Source of the DNA: a virus
IMG/VR virus record: IMGVR_UViG_3300008450_000136
Location: 1-38,626 of that record
Strand: one strand, 5' to 3'
DNA length: 38,626 bases
In this document: piece after piece, positions 25,898-33,773 of the stretch
How positions within the stretch are numbered: the first letter of the stretch is position 1
How the letters are laid out: each line of letters opens with the position of its first letter
Notes under the pieces: generated by a model
Told to the model about the DNA's origin: nothing
Databases searched by the model: none
Seen by the model: only the letters and a program-made list of their open reading frames with translations
Program-made: the position numbers and the translations under genes

Positions 25898-27208
25898 TTA
25901 GATTGCTTCTTCTAATTGAACCCCATTACCTGCAAGAGCAAGGTATTGATTCATCCAAAGTTCAAAATCTTCATTACGAGTGTTCTCAGTACAACCATCA
26001 GATGGCATCACAATAGTGATCAAATATTGATCATTATCAAATGTACTAGTAGGGTTGTTGAAACGAGGCACACTATGTAAGATTCCATAAGCTGTGTAGA
26101 AGTTAGTACCAACAATGTAGTTATAAACTTGATCTTGGTTCATTACTTCACGTAATCTTGGATCATATACATATTGTTCTTGCATGTAGCGTCTGAACAA
26201 GATAGCATCACGAAGATATTTGTGTCCATATCCATTACCTTGTTTAGCTTGTGTAGCTGCATTTTCAGTACAGAAGATTTGGTCTACACAAGGATCTCCT
26301 TGTTGATCTGTGATAGAAGCATAGATTTTAACTGGTGCTAATTCATAGAAATCTTGTGGATGGAATGAACAAGTACCAAATTGAGTATCTACATAAGATC
26401 CATGTAATTTAATACACATTTCTGTAGAAACAGTTGTTCCAGGAACATAACCAGTACCTGTAGTAACATTAGCAGTAGTTTGGATATACGTGAATAAATC
26501 AGCAGGTGTATCTAATGGATTTGCAGCCCACCAATCTTGAGCATCTTGATATGATAATGTTCCAGTAGCCCAAGTAATTTCAGGAGCAATGAAATTATTC
26601 ATAATCGGATCTCTTAAGATCTGCCATGCCCAATCAGTAAATATTCTCATTGGATCTACTGCAGTTGGATCATTAGGATCAGCAGGGCAGCAAATGTTGT
26701 CAGATGCATAAGTTCTATAAGCATTGTGAGTTAAGAAACGTAATGCTGGAGAACCTTTAACATCAACACGTAAATAGTAAGAAGTTCCACATTGAACATC
26801 TGGACCACAAGCACATACATTAGTAATTTCTGCTACTGGACACGTAGGTACATTGTAGAAGAATCTAGATACATACTTAGGATTAATTCCTTTAGTCTTT
26901 ACAGACTCTTTGTAACCACCTGCAAATGGACCAAGTTTATCAACTGTGTTGATAGAACCTTGAGCTAAATACACCATTGGTAAATCCTGAAGTGTAAAAG
27001 TAAGTGGTGAATTGTCAGTAATGTCAATTACTGTGTTTGCACTAAATGGATTAGTTCCAGTTGTTGTTAGACTAGCTATAACTGAAACTGCACCTGCAGG
27101 TACATTAATAGATGTAATAGGTGCTGCAGGCGGTGCTGGTTGAGCTGGAGTGTAGATACCTCCATCTGTTGCAATCAGGGTTTTCTGATAGGCATGATTA
27201 AAATACAT
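25898..27208 (-). CDS. Abundant virion structural protein, unknown family (436 aa)
   Basis: The protein starts with an aromatic segment, then a Pro/Thr/Val beta region (about 20-100), and a Cys-bearing middle (for example C-A-C-G-x3-Q-C-G near 134-141 and C-C-P near 172). The C-terminal half is mixed alpha/beta with many Tyr, Phe and Asp. Arginines are often CGT/CGC, as in the capsid gene and unlike most neighbours, which favour AGA. That and the strong terminator right after its stop suggest high expression. It could be a tail-tube, hub or second major head protein. Its position between ferritin and the Cys-rich cluster does not decide this. No family recognised; it is certainly a real gene. 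Confidence 0.7.
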   Translation of the reverse strand: MYFNHAYQKTLIATDGGIYTPAQPAPPAAPITSINVPAGAVSVIASLTTTGTNPFSANTVIDITDNSPLTFTLQDLPMVYLAQGSINTVDKLGPFAGGYKESVKTKGINPKYVSRFFYNVPTCPVAEITNVCACGPDVQCGTSYYLRVDVKGSPALRFLTHNAYRTYASDNICCPADPNDPTAVDPMRIFTDWAWQILRDPIMNNFIAPEITWATGTLSYQDAQDWWAANPLDTPADLFTYIQTTANVTTGTGYVPGTTVSTEMCIKLHGSYVDTQFGTCSFHPQDFYELAPVKIYASITDQQGDPCVDQIFCTENAATQAKQGNGYGHKYLRDAILFRRYMQEQYVYDPRLREVMNQDQVYNYIVGTNFYTAYGILHSVPRFNNPTSTFDNDQYLITIVMPSDGCTENTRNEDFELWMNQYLALAGNGVQLEEAI

Positions 27209-27281
27209 AGTTTTTTGTTTTTAAAGGGTTTATAATAAGATATAATAGAATATAAGCAATTATTTTAAATTATCCAAATTT

Positions 27282-27878
27282 TTATAAGTAATCTTTCATT
27301 TCATGGTCAAGCAATCTCATTGCAATCTTGTCTTCACCAAATGCAAGCAATTGATCCATCCAGTTCTGCATCTTAGCATGTTCTTCTACTTGCTCTTTAA
27401 GATATTCTAAACCAAGTTGATATAACATATGATCTCCCATGCTCAAAGCATGAGAAGATAATTCTTTAATTTGAGTGGTTACATCAATCTCATGCTGATA
27501 AGAATCTTTAATGATTTGAGGTAATCCTGTGAAGTTTTGCTCAGGCTGCTCTAGTTCTGCAGTTGCTGGCTGCACACCCATTGCTAGTAAATACTCTCTA
27601 GCAAGATCTGCGTGTTTCATTTCCTCATCAGAGTATTTTCTCCACAACTTTCCTCCATTCACATAGCCATTATTATCTAGCCATAAAGACATAGATAGAT
27701 AAATTCTACCAGAATATTCTTCTTGTTGAACTCTATAATTAAGATGATTTAGACATTCATCAGATAAAAGGATATTTTTATTTTTTGTTGTAGGCTTAGC
27801 TATAGTCTCACTTGCTTCTGAATCAGAAGTAGTTTTAGACATAGTTCTTAACACTCTTTTTATAATAGGTTTTTCCAT
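27282..27878 (-). CDS. Ferritin-like iron-storage / ferroxidase protein (198 aa)
   Basis: The protein is a clear bacterial-type ferritin. Aligned by eye to E. coli FtnA, every ferroxidase ligand is present: E54 (FtnA E17), E86 and H89 (E50, H53), E130 (E94), Q163 and E166 (Q127, E130). Family members oxidise Fe(II) to Fe(III) with oxygen or peroxide and store it inside a 24-subunit shell. The four-helix core spans about 37-195. Ahead of it is a roughly 35-residue Ser/Thr/Lys-rich extension that FtnA lacks, which may attach to a virion or other partner. It overlaps the upstream ring-protein gene as TAATG, so it is expressed with the neck genes. It could protect DNA or virions from iron-driven damage, hold iron, or be a structural shell protein. 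Confidence 0.95.
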   Translation of the reverse strand: MEKPIIKRVLRTMSKTTSDSEASETIAKPTTKNKNILLSDECLNHLNYRVQQEEYSGRIYLSMSLWLDNNGYVNGGKLWRKYSDEEMKHADLAREYLLAMGVQPATAELEQPEQNFTGLPQIIKDSYQHEIDVTTQIKELSSHALSMGDHMLYQLGLEYLKEQVEEHAKMQNWMDQLLAFGEDKIAMRLLDHEMKDYL

Positions 27879-28576
27879 TATGTATTATTTTGTACAGAGG
27901 TACTAGCTCTTGTATATTGATTGAATGATTCTATATCGGCTGCTAAAATAGCCACAGCATTGTCCACTAATATCTCAGCAATATCATCTTTAAACTCACA
28001 AGGAACATCTATTCCAGGTAAACCTGTACTTATATCAATACAATTTTGAAATTCTACTGGTATAGGTTTTCTATAATAAGTAAGATCTACAGAGGTTACT
28101 TCAAATTCACCATTTGTATAAACAGTAAATTCATTGCCAGCTAAATAAGCTACTGTCTCACCCCACTCAAAGCTTGGCTTCTTATTTGCATCTCTTAAGA
28201 TTACATATAAGTCAGCCTTATCTACCATGTAAACAATGATATTTCTATCAGGACAGCAATCACTCTTAGCCATTACATACAATGAAGTATAATTCATATA
28301 GTCTGCTGGATAAGGTAATGATACCCAATTATCTGCATAGTTCATACCATTTAATGATACTGTAGTGATTAACTTCTGAGTATCATCATAGTTAATCTTA
28401 GTAGAACCATCACCTGTTTGCTTTTGATTGTAGCCACCAATTTGTCTTCGCACCCATTCCAATTGAGCCTTGTTAAATGCTTCAACTATCTGCCAGCATT
28501 CAAAGTTATCATAATCTAGAGAGGCCAATTTATTTAGCCTCTCTTTGATTTTTATTTGGAGTTGTGCGTTTGTCAT
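27878..28576 (-). CDS. Head-tail connector / ring protein (232 aa)
   Basis: An N-terminal pair of helices (about 1-47) contains N-K-A-Q-L-E-W-V-R-R-Q. After a beta core with L-P-Y-P-A-D-Y near 86-92, a C-terminal helix (about 192-225) follows. The same helix-beta-helix order and the L-P-x-D-F/Y turn occur in the 370-residue protein, and fit P22 gp4 / HK97 gp6-type connectors. It lies between the 336-residue gene and ferritin, with TAATG overlaps on both sides. It is likely the first ring under the portal. Assignment is by architecture and context. Confidence 0.62.
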   Translation of the reverse strand: MTNAQLQIKIKERLNKLASLDYDNFECWQIVEAFNKAQLEWVRRQIGGYNQKQTGDGSTKINYDDTQKLITTVSLNGMNYADNWVSLPYPADYMNYTSLYVMAKSDCCPDRNIIVYMVDKADLYVILRDANKKPSFEWGETVAYLAGNEFTVYTNGEFEVTSVDLTYYRKPIPVEFQNCIDISTGLPGIDVPCEFKDDIAEILVDNAVAILAADIESFNQYTRASTSVQNNT

Positions 28577-29586
28577 TAGTTATTCCAATATTTTTCTACA
28601 CCTTTTGTAAGACTCATTAAGATGTCTTCATGTAGAGGGTTCTTTAAGAATTCAGTGATTTCTGATGGATTCTTACCTAACAAAGTATTAGATTCTGTAT
28701 GGTAGATAAAACCATCACCTCTTGTAACAATTAATTTATAATAAGAAGAATCTTTGATAATAGATCTAATCTTTAATGTCTCCATATCTAGATTAGCAAT
28801 ATCTAAGAATCTTTGAGCTGTTTGCTTCTTATTTGTTTCAACAGTTTCTCCATTGATGTATTTATCCATGTTATCATACATAACATCAGTGGGAGTTGAC
28901 TTCTTATATTGAGGACTATTAGGATCAACAACCTTACATACATACATAAGTTTGTTTACATTCTTGTTAGATAATTTCTCTAACTCCGCAAGAGCTTTAT
29001 TTCTAATCTTCTTAACCTCAGTTTTAATAGAAGCAGTCTCTTCAAACTTATCTAAGTAAAACTTATAGTTACCTTTTCTAGCTACATCTAAACTTTTAGC
29101 TACAATACTAAATCCACCAGCTTCAATTGCTCTTAACTTAATAAGATCATGTACATCTGTTGTATTTAAAAATACAGGCTCATTACCTATTCTGATTACA
29201 ATTCTTCCCCAAAACTCATCATTAGTTGGAGAAAGAAGTTTAATCTTATTCCAGAAATCTTTGTCATCAGGATCAACAAAATTTGTTGCCATCTCTGCTT
29301 CTAATTTAGAAACAATGTTTCTGATTTCTTTAGCAGCTGCCTCTCTTTCTTCTGTAGGTAACTTCTTAATCTCAGGAGCAAATTCATTAAGGCCTGTAAC
29401 CCATCTCTTGATTCCATTAATCTCAAGACAAGCTAATTGTTCCTCGTGGAACACTCCATCAAATAAAGCTAAGTCATACTTTTCTAAGCCCATGTTGCTT
29501 TTAGTTGGATCAACATAAGGTCTAATGGCAATAGTACTTGTGTACTGTTTACCTACTGGGGTTGTTTCTACAATTGTTACACTCAT
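28576..29586 (-). CDS. Virion-associated protein in the head/neck block (336 aa)
   Basis: This is a largely helical protein with a charged coiled-coil-like middle (about 180-235, rich in Lys/Glu/Asn) and a beta-containing N-terminal segment near 15-60. A C-terminal segment has alternating Leu/Ile and Lys. No catalytic motif or membrane segment is visible. It is located after the head-decoration genes and directly before the connector gene (TAATG). Its leader contains two tandem AAAACCAAC motifs, the strongest such leader in the window, suggesting high translation. It may be a capsid-interior or neck-stabilising protein. Family not recognised. Confidence 0.64.
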   Translation of the reverse strand: MSVTIVETTPVGKQYTSTIAIRPYVDPTKSNMGLEKYDLALFDGVFHEEQLACLEINGIKRWVTGLNEFAPEIKKLPTEEREAAAKEIRNIVSKLEAEMATNFVDPDDKDFWNKIKLLSPTNDEFWGRIVIRIGNEPVFLNTTDVHDLIKLRAIEAGGFSIVAKSLDVARKGNYKFYLDKFEETASIKTEVKKIRNKALAELEKLSNKNVNKLMYVCKVVDPNSPQYKKSTPTDVMYDNMDKYINGETVETNKKQTAQRFLDIANLDMETLKIRSIIKDSSYYKLIVTRGDGFIYHTESNTLLGKNPSEITEFLKNPLHEDILMSLTKGVEKYWNN

Positions 29587-29591
29587 TTTTT

Positions 29592-29610
29592 GTTGGTTTT
29601 TGTTGGTTTT
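29592..29610 (-). promoter_or_regulatory. Tandem AAAACCAAC leader before the 336-aa gene
   Basis: Two exact copies of AAAACCAAC (29602-29610 and 29592-29600) are separated by one base. The downstream copy ends 5 bases before the ATG at 29586. The doubling is unique in the window and strengthens the case that the motif is functional rather than chance. Confidence 0.5.
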
Positions 29611-29620
29611 ATTTATTGAT

Positions 29621-30217
29621 TTATGGATTTAAAATCCATGATATATCTACTGCTTTGTATTCTAATATGATTTTTATATTATCTGCTGGATTTAATGCTA
29701 AACCACCAATTGCAGTAACTTGAATTTTTTGAATACCTGTCAATGTTACATTATATGTAGCCTCAGTGTTTCCAGCTTTATATTGAATTGATGAAACAGT
29801 ACTACCACCTACAGGAAAATAATTTTGACCTCCTGTAACAATAAAACAATTTTTCCATTGTACACCATCATTTCTTCCAATATAAAATGGAACTGCTGTT
29901 GCTGAAATAACATGTGGTGTTGCAAGACTAACAATTACTGTTCCACCTGTCACTACTAAACATTTTCCATCAGCAATTAACTGATTCATTTGTGGAGTAT
30001 TTATATCAAATTCAAATAAACCAGCAGCAACTTGAGTCCCTGTAATAATAATTTCTTCACTATAATTAGTGGAATTTGTTGTTCCACCTGAAGGATTATT
30101 ATTGATTTCTTCAATCAAATAATTAATGTGTCCAAAGCAAGCTGGCCAATGCTGAGCTTGATCAGTCTTTGGAATATATGGATCAGGTACTTTAGGAATT
30201 AGTTTCTTTATTGGCAT
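29621..30217 (-). CDS. Head fibre / capsid decoration protein (198 aa)
   Basis: The N-terminus is Lys/Pro-rich, then a short helix (G-H-I-N-Y-L-I-E-E-I-N near 29-39) leads into a beta-rich body with G-T-x-V, I-x-Y and Asn/Gly turns. Such a helix can trimerise. The related 161-residue protein upstream has a similar helix (A-H-V-N-T-I-V-N-D-L) and the same style of beta body. The gene begins 2 bases after that gene's stop and lies close downstream of the capsid gene, where phages often encode decoration or head-fibre proteins. The role is inferred. There is no enzyme motif. Confidence 0.6.
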   Translation of the reverse strand: MPIKKLIPKVPDPYIPKTDQAQHWPACFGHINYLIEEINNNPSGGTTNSTNYSEEIIITGTQVAAGLFEFDINTPQMNQLIADGKCLVVTGGTVIVSLATPHVISATAVPFYIGRNDGVQWKNCFIVTGGQNYFPVGGSTVSSIQYKAGNTEATYNVTLTGIQKIQVTAIGGLALNPADNIKIILEYKAVDISWILNP

Positions 30218-30219
30218 TA

Positions 30220-30705
30220 TTACAATGTTTTAATTTCATAGTAAAAATAGAAAGATCCTTCACCTTGATTTAATCCTACTATAGGATTTGCATTATAGAT
30301 CTTAATATTAAGGCCATCAACAGCTCCTGAAACTAACATGTAAGGAACAAATTCATCACCTGCAGCTGCACCATAATATGGAGTTAATTGAACATATATG
30401 TTCTCTTTATTAGCAATATTTAATACTGGATTATTTGTTAAAGTGATTAACACATGAGTTTGAAACCCTTCATCAGGAACTACTGTATCCCAATTGATAA
30501 CATCAATAATTCCTTTATTAGTATTAATTGCTAAAGTAGTTGTGACATCTACATCTAATTCATAGTGAGCAAGATCACTAAGATCATTTACAATAGTGTT
30601 AACATGAGCCATTCTAGCTAATGCTGCTTCTGCATCTGTAGATCTTTTTAAGATAGCATCTGGAGATGCTGGAAATATTTTATTTAATAATTTGAAGTAT
30701 CCCAT
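30220..30705 (-). CDS. Head fibre / capsid decoration protein, paralogue-like (161 aa)
   Basis: A short basic N-terminus and a helix (about 22-46) containing A-H-V-N-T-I-V-N-D-L are followed by a beta-rich body and a C-terminal strand rich in Tyr and Phe. The layout mirrors the 198-residue protein downstream, suggesting an old duplication. It starts just after the capsid gene's terminator, so it probably depends on read-through or a nearby promoter, giving less product than capsid. It likely decorates the capsid or forms a short head fibre. Confidence 0.58.
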   Translation of the reverse strand: MGYFKLLNKIFPASPDAILKRSTDAEAALARMAHVNTIVNDLSDLAHYELDVDVTTTLAINTNKGIIDVINWDTVVPDEGFQTHVLITLTNNPVLNIANKENIYVQLTPYYGAAAGDEFVPYMLVSGAVDGLNIKIYNANPIVGLNQGEGSFYFYYEIKTL

Positions 30706-30737
30706 TTGATTTAATTTTTATTATGTTACAATGATAA

Positions 30738-30769
30738 GAAAAAAGAGGGAGAGTTTGTGGCTCTCCCTC
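30738..30769 (-). terminator. Intrinsic terminator after the major capsid gene
   Basis: A perfect 9-bp stem (GAGGGAGAG with CTCTCCCTC) and a 7-base loop are followed on the transcribed strand by six U residues and a further U-rich run. It starts 15 bases after the capsid gene's TAA. It is a textbook intrinsic terminator that would raise capsid mRNA relative to downstream genes. Confidence 0.93.
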
Positions 30770-30783
30770 TGATTCTTTTGTTA

Positions 30784-32409
30784 TTAGAATGAGCCTCCTG
30801 TGATAGGGTTTCTCATAACGATCTTCAATACCTTAGTTGGATCTTTCACCCAAATAGCTGGCATTGTTTGAGTCATGTAAACTCTATAACCATTGAATAC
30901 TCCATTTGATTGGAATCCTTGAGTTCTTCCCATGTAATCCATTGTACCATTTTGGTAGAACCATTTTAATTGGTTATCCCAAGAAAGTTTCAATAAGAAG
31001 ATATTATCATTTGTGTTATCAGTGATATCAAAGATGATAAAGTTGTAAGAAGATAATGGATATCCATCAATCATTGGGTTTTCAATGTCATTAGTATGAA
31101 CATTGTCAAACGCTGGATTCAATACAAACTTCACATTTGCTAAGAAAGGAATTGTGTAGCTAGTGAATGCAAATCCAAAGTTCAAGTCCATGCCTTGGCC
31201 AGTGATAGCTCCAATACCACCACCACCATTAGTACCAGCATTGATTACTAAACCTGCAGAGATAGCCTCACGCTTGATAGCCTCATTAACAAGCTTCATT
31301 CCACCAATACCTGTTTGAACAATAAGTTCACGCTTAGGATCTGGTCCTTTGAACTCAACCTTACCATTGTAGAAGTTGAAGATCTCAGCACGGAATAATT
31401 CAAGAGAGAATTGACCTTTGTTGTAGATACGCTTGAATGCACTATCTAACTGCTTCCAAAGACCGACAGATAATCTGATATCATCTGGACCATCTTGCTT
31501 AATTCTACCACCTTGTCCCCACATTAAGTAAGTTTCAATGTCAGTAGCAATCTTGCTTAAGTGAGCTGCTTCAAGAGCTGTAACAAATGATCTTGTTAAA
31601 GTACCATTGTCATAAGCACGCTTCACATACTCTTTACCCATTTTAGAAACCATTGTCTCTAATGAAGTAATTGAAGGATCCATGTTCTTATCAAACATTT
31701 TCCAGATCTCAGTAACAGGAAGTGTTCCATCTGCATTTAATCCACCTTTCATCATCAACTCAGCACGAGAAGAGATTGAATAGTGAACATGAGCTTCAGC
31801 ACCACCAACATAGTTATAGTACTCACGGAAACCTGTCTGTACAGAGATGTCAGAAAATCTCTCACCATACTCACCACGAGCAGAACCTTTTCTGAAGAAT
31901 TTAGTTCCTGGCTCTCTGTATAATGCAGATAAAGTAGCAGCATTATCATTGTTTACTAATTGAACAGTGTAGATGAAACCATCACCTGCTGGGATAATAT
32001 CATCAGCTGTGATATAAAGTTCCATACCATTGTACTTATCATAAGTGATAATATCACCATGACCAAAGATACGCTTGTTCAATTTGATTTTGAAAGTAAC
32101 ACCATCTGCTCCTACTGGTCCTTGTTCTAAATCATCAACGATGTAAGGAAGATCTTGTACTGTTGGAGTTTGCCATTTGTATTCTCCACGAGGATTGTCT
32201 ACTAAAATAGTATTCTTACCTCCAAAAGAAGCCATCTGATAAAGAGGCATCTCTACTTTTTGAGCCATTGCCCAAAGGTCCACAGGACCCATGTCCATCG
32301 GTTCTGTGCCTCGTAACATATTGACAAGATGGTAACTGTCAACATGAGAACTTGCTTGATACTGAGTATCGCGCAAGAAGAGGCCATTGTTCATTACTGG
32401 TGTAGCCAT
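30784..32409 (-). CDS. Major capsid protein, HK97-type likely (541 aa)
   Basis: It is identified by position (after scaffold-like protein, before decoration genes), by length (about 500-550 aa, usual for crAss-like capsid proteins), and by composition: balanced, soluble alpha/beta with many Gly, Asn, Phe and few Cys. Segments such as Y-K-W-Q-T-P-T-V and a long helical stretch near 220-300 fit an HK97 P-domain/spine helix, but this fold is inferred. Arginine codons are often CGT/CGC/CGA rather than AGA, consistent with strong expression. A perfect terminator follows. There is no cleaved propeptide obvious from the sequence; a separate scaffold-like gene lies just upstream. Confidence 0.8.
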   Translation of the reverse strand: MATPVMNNGLFLRDTQYQASSHVDSYHLVNMLRGTEPMDMGPVDLWAMAQKVEMPLYQMASFGGKNTILVDNPRGEYKWQTPTVQDLPYIVDDLEQGPVGADGVTFKIKLNKRIFGHGDIITYDKYNGMELYITADDIIPAGDGFIYTVQLVNNDNAATLSALYREPGTKFFRKGSARGEYGERFSDISVQTGFREYYNYVGGAEAHVHYSISSRAELMMKGGLNADGTLPVTEIWKMFDKNMDPSITSLETMVSKMGKEYVKRAYDNGTLTRSFVTALEAAHLSKIATDIETYLMWGQGGRIKQDGPDDIRLSVGLWKQLDSAFKRIYNKGQFSLELFRAEIFNFYNGKVEFKGPDPKRELIVQTGIGGMKLVNEAIKREAISAGLVINAGTNGGGGIGAITGQGMDLNFGFAFTSYTIPFLANVKFVLNPAFDNVHTNDIENPMIDGYPLSSYNFIIFDITDNTNDNIFLLKLSWDNQLKWFYQNGTMDYMGRTQGFQSNGVFNGYRVYMTQTMPAIWVKDPTKVLKIVMRNPITGGSF

Positions 32410-32449
32410 TTTTTCTAAATGTGTTTAAGTGTTATTAAAGGTTAATGTG

Positions 32450-33664
32450 TTATCTTTTAAATATATTTTGTTGTCTTGGTATAGTTCTTTTTGCTGGTTT
32501 TCTATCTTCATCTTCAGTCATTTGTGTTGAAGATAATTTTCTAGCTTCTTCAGTTTTTAACTTTCTCACAGTATCTTGAGCAACTTCATTTTTAGCTGCT
32601 TGCATAATTTGTGATTTATAACTAGTAGGATCTGCTAACAACCACAATGCTTCAGCAACTAAGTCATATCTTGGTTCTACAAACTGATATCTCTCAAGTA
32701 AGTGGCCAAGTAAATTAGTTCCTTTTCCTTGTAAAGATTGATACTTAGGTTGAGTAAGCTCTGTAAATAAGAAAGCCTGAGTCTTCTTATCTAATCTCAA
32801 TCCATTTAAATGTCCATCTTTAAGTGTTACATAGACATTATCAATGTATTGATTTGCAGCTTCTTCCTGTTGCACTTTGAATTGTTCTTGTTGTTGCAAT
32901 TGATAATTAATCACTTGCTCTTGCATCTTATCTAATTTAGGCTTAAATTGATTAGCCTTTTTTCCTAAGTTGCCAAGATCTTTCCAAGTTTCAATCTCTT
33001 CTTCGATCTCATCTTCAGTACCAAAGTTAGTAGCTCTAAGATATTGACGAGCAATCTGTTCTTGATCTTGCTCATCACGAGGATCTAATTGTCTCACTTC
33101 CTCCACATGAGAAAGAGCTCTAAATAATCCTTTTAAATCTTCACCACCATCTGAAATATACTTATATGCAGCTTTCAGTTCATCAGGTAAACTATTAAAG
33201 AACGATGCAGGCACTTGCTGCTTTACTTTATTTTCTCTCTCCTCAAAATTGGCTTGGAGTAATTCCTTCCAATCTTTTGTAGAGTATTCATCTAATGGTT
33301 TCTCATCATCAAAAGGTACAATCATACCTTCTTCAATTAGCTTAGAGAATGTATCTACTAAGCCTGACTTGTCAACCTTTGGTCTACCTGGACTACTCTT
33401 TGTATCCTCATCTAAAAGATCATTATCTAAGATTTGTGTTAAAGCTTCTTTAGCAGCTTCTACATTTATCTTAGGTTCTTCTTTTTCTCCAGCATCAGCA
33501 GCAATAGCAGCCTTTGTTTCTAAGAAAGTGGTATCTAAATCTTTAGGTTTAGAGAACACTGTTGTTTTTGCAGACTCTGGTGCTGTTAGAATATCATCAG
33601 CACCTGGCATTGGTAAGAACTCATCCAGGTTTAAATCTGGGGTATTGTTTTCTTGGGAACTCAT
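32450..33664 (-). CDS. Scaffold-like / capsid assembly protein (404 aa)
   Basis: The protein is acidic at the N-terminus, with Pro/Glu/Asp-rich low-complexity sequence (1-90). Then come helical, charged segments and a Gln/Glu-rich coiled-coil stretch near 250-275, ending in a basic C-terminal tail (about 370-404). This is typical of phage scaffolding proteins, which hold capsid subunits together through a basic C-terminus. It lies just before the capsid gene, as usual. It is preceded by the longest gap (109 bases) and an AAAACCAAC leader 5 bases from its ATG. There is no catalytic motif. It may be removed from mature heads, but nothing here shows how. Confidence 0.72.
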   Translation of the reverse strand: MSSQENNTPDLNLDEFLPMPGADDILTAPESAKTTVFSKPKDLDTTFLETKAAIAADAGEKEEPKINVEAAKEALTQILDNDLLDEDTKSSPGRPKVDKSGLVDTFSKLIEEGMIVPFDDEKPLDEYSTKDWKELLQANFEERENKVKQQVPASFFNSLPDELKAAYKYISDGGEDLKGLFRALSHVEEVRQLDPRDEQDQEQIARQYLRATNFGTEDEIEEEIETWKDLGNLGKKANQFKPKLDKMQEQVINYQLQQQEQFKVQQEEAANQYIDNVYVTLKDGHLNGLRLDKKTQAFLFTELTQPKYQSLQGKGTNLLGHLLERYQFVEPRYDLVAEALWLLADPTSYKSQIMQAAKNEVAQDTVRKLKTEEARKLSSTQMTEDEDRKPAKRTIPRQQNIFKR

Positions 33665-33669
33665 ATGTT

Positions 33670-33678
33670 GTTGGTTTT
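33670..33678 (-). promoter_or_regulatory. AAAACCAAC leader before the scaffold-like gene
   Basis: The exact 9-mer ends 5 bases before the ATG at 33664, at the same spacing as before the 336-residue gene. The 109-base gap upstream is AT-rich and may also contain a promoter; none is recognised. Confidence 0.45.
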
Positions 33679-33773
33679 AGGGTTGTTCCTTATTATTAAT
33701 ATATGCAATTTTAAACTTTAAAAGGTTATCAGCCAAAATTTACTTTTAAAATCATTGCATTATATCACTAAGT

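Noticed and set aside
33249-33680. Plus-strand open frame of 143 codons, Ser-rich
   Set aside because: It is antisense to the scaffold-like gene; the Ser-rich translation mirrors Glu/Lys-rich codons on the other strand.
27221-33728. AACC(C)TTT-like motif in gaps before the 436-aa, capsid and scaffold-like genes, as a possible late promoter
   Set aside because: Distances to the ATG vary from about 13 to over 50 bases and the sequence is short and AT-rich; not enough to call a promoter.
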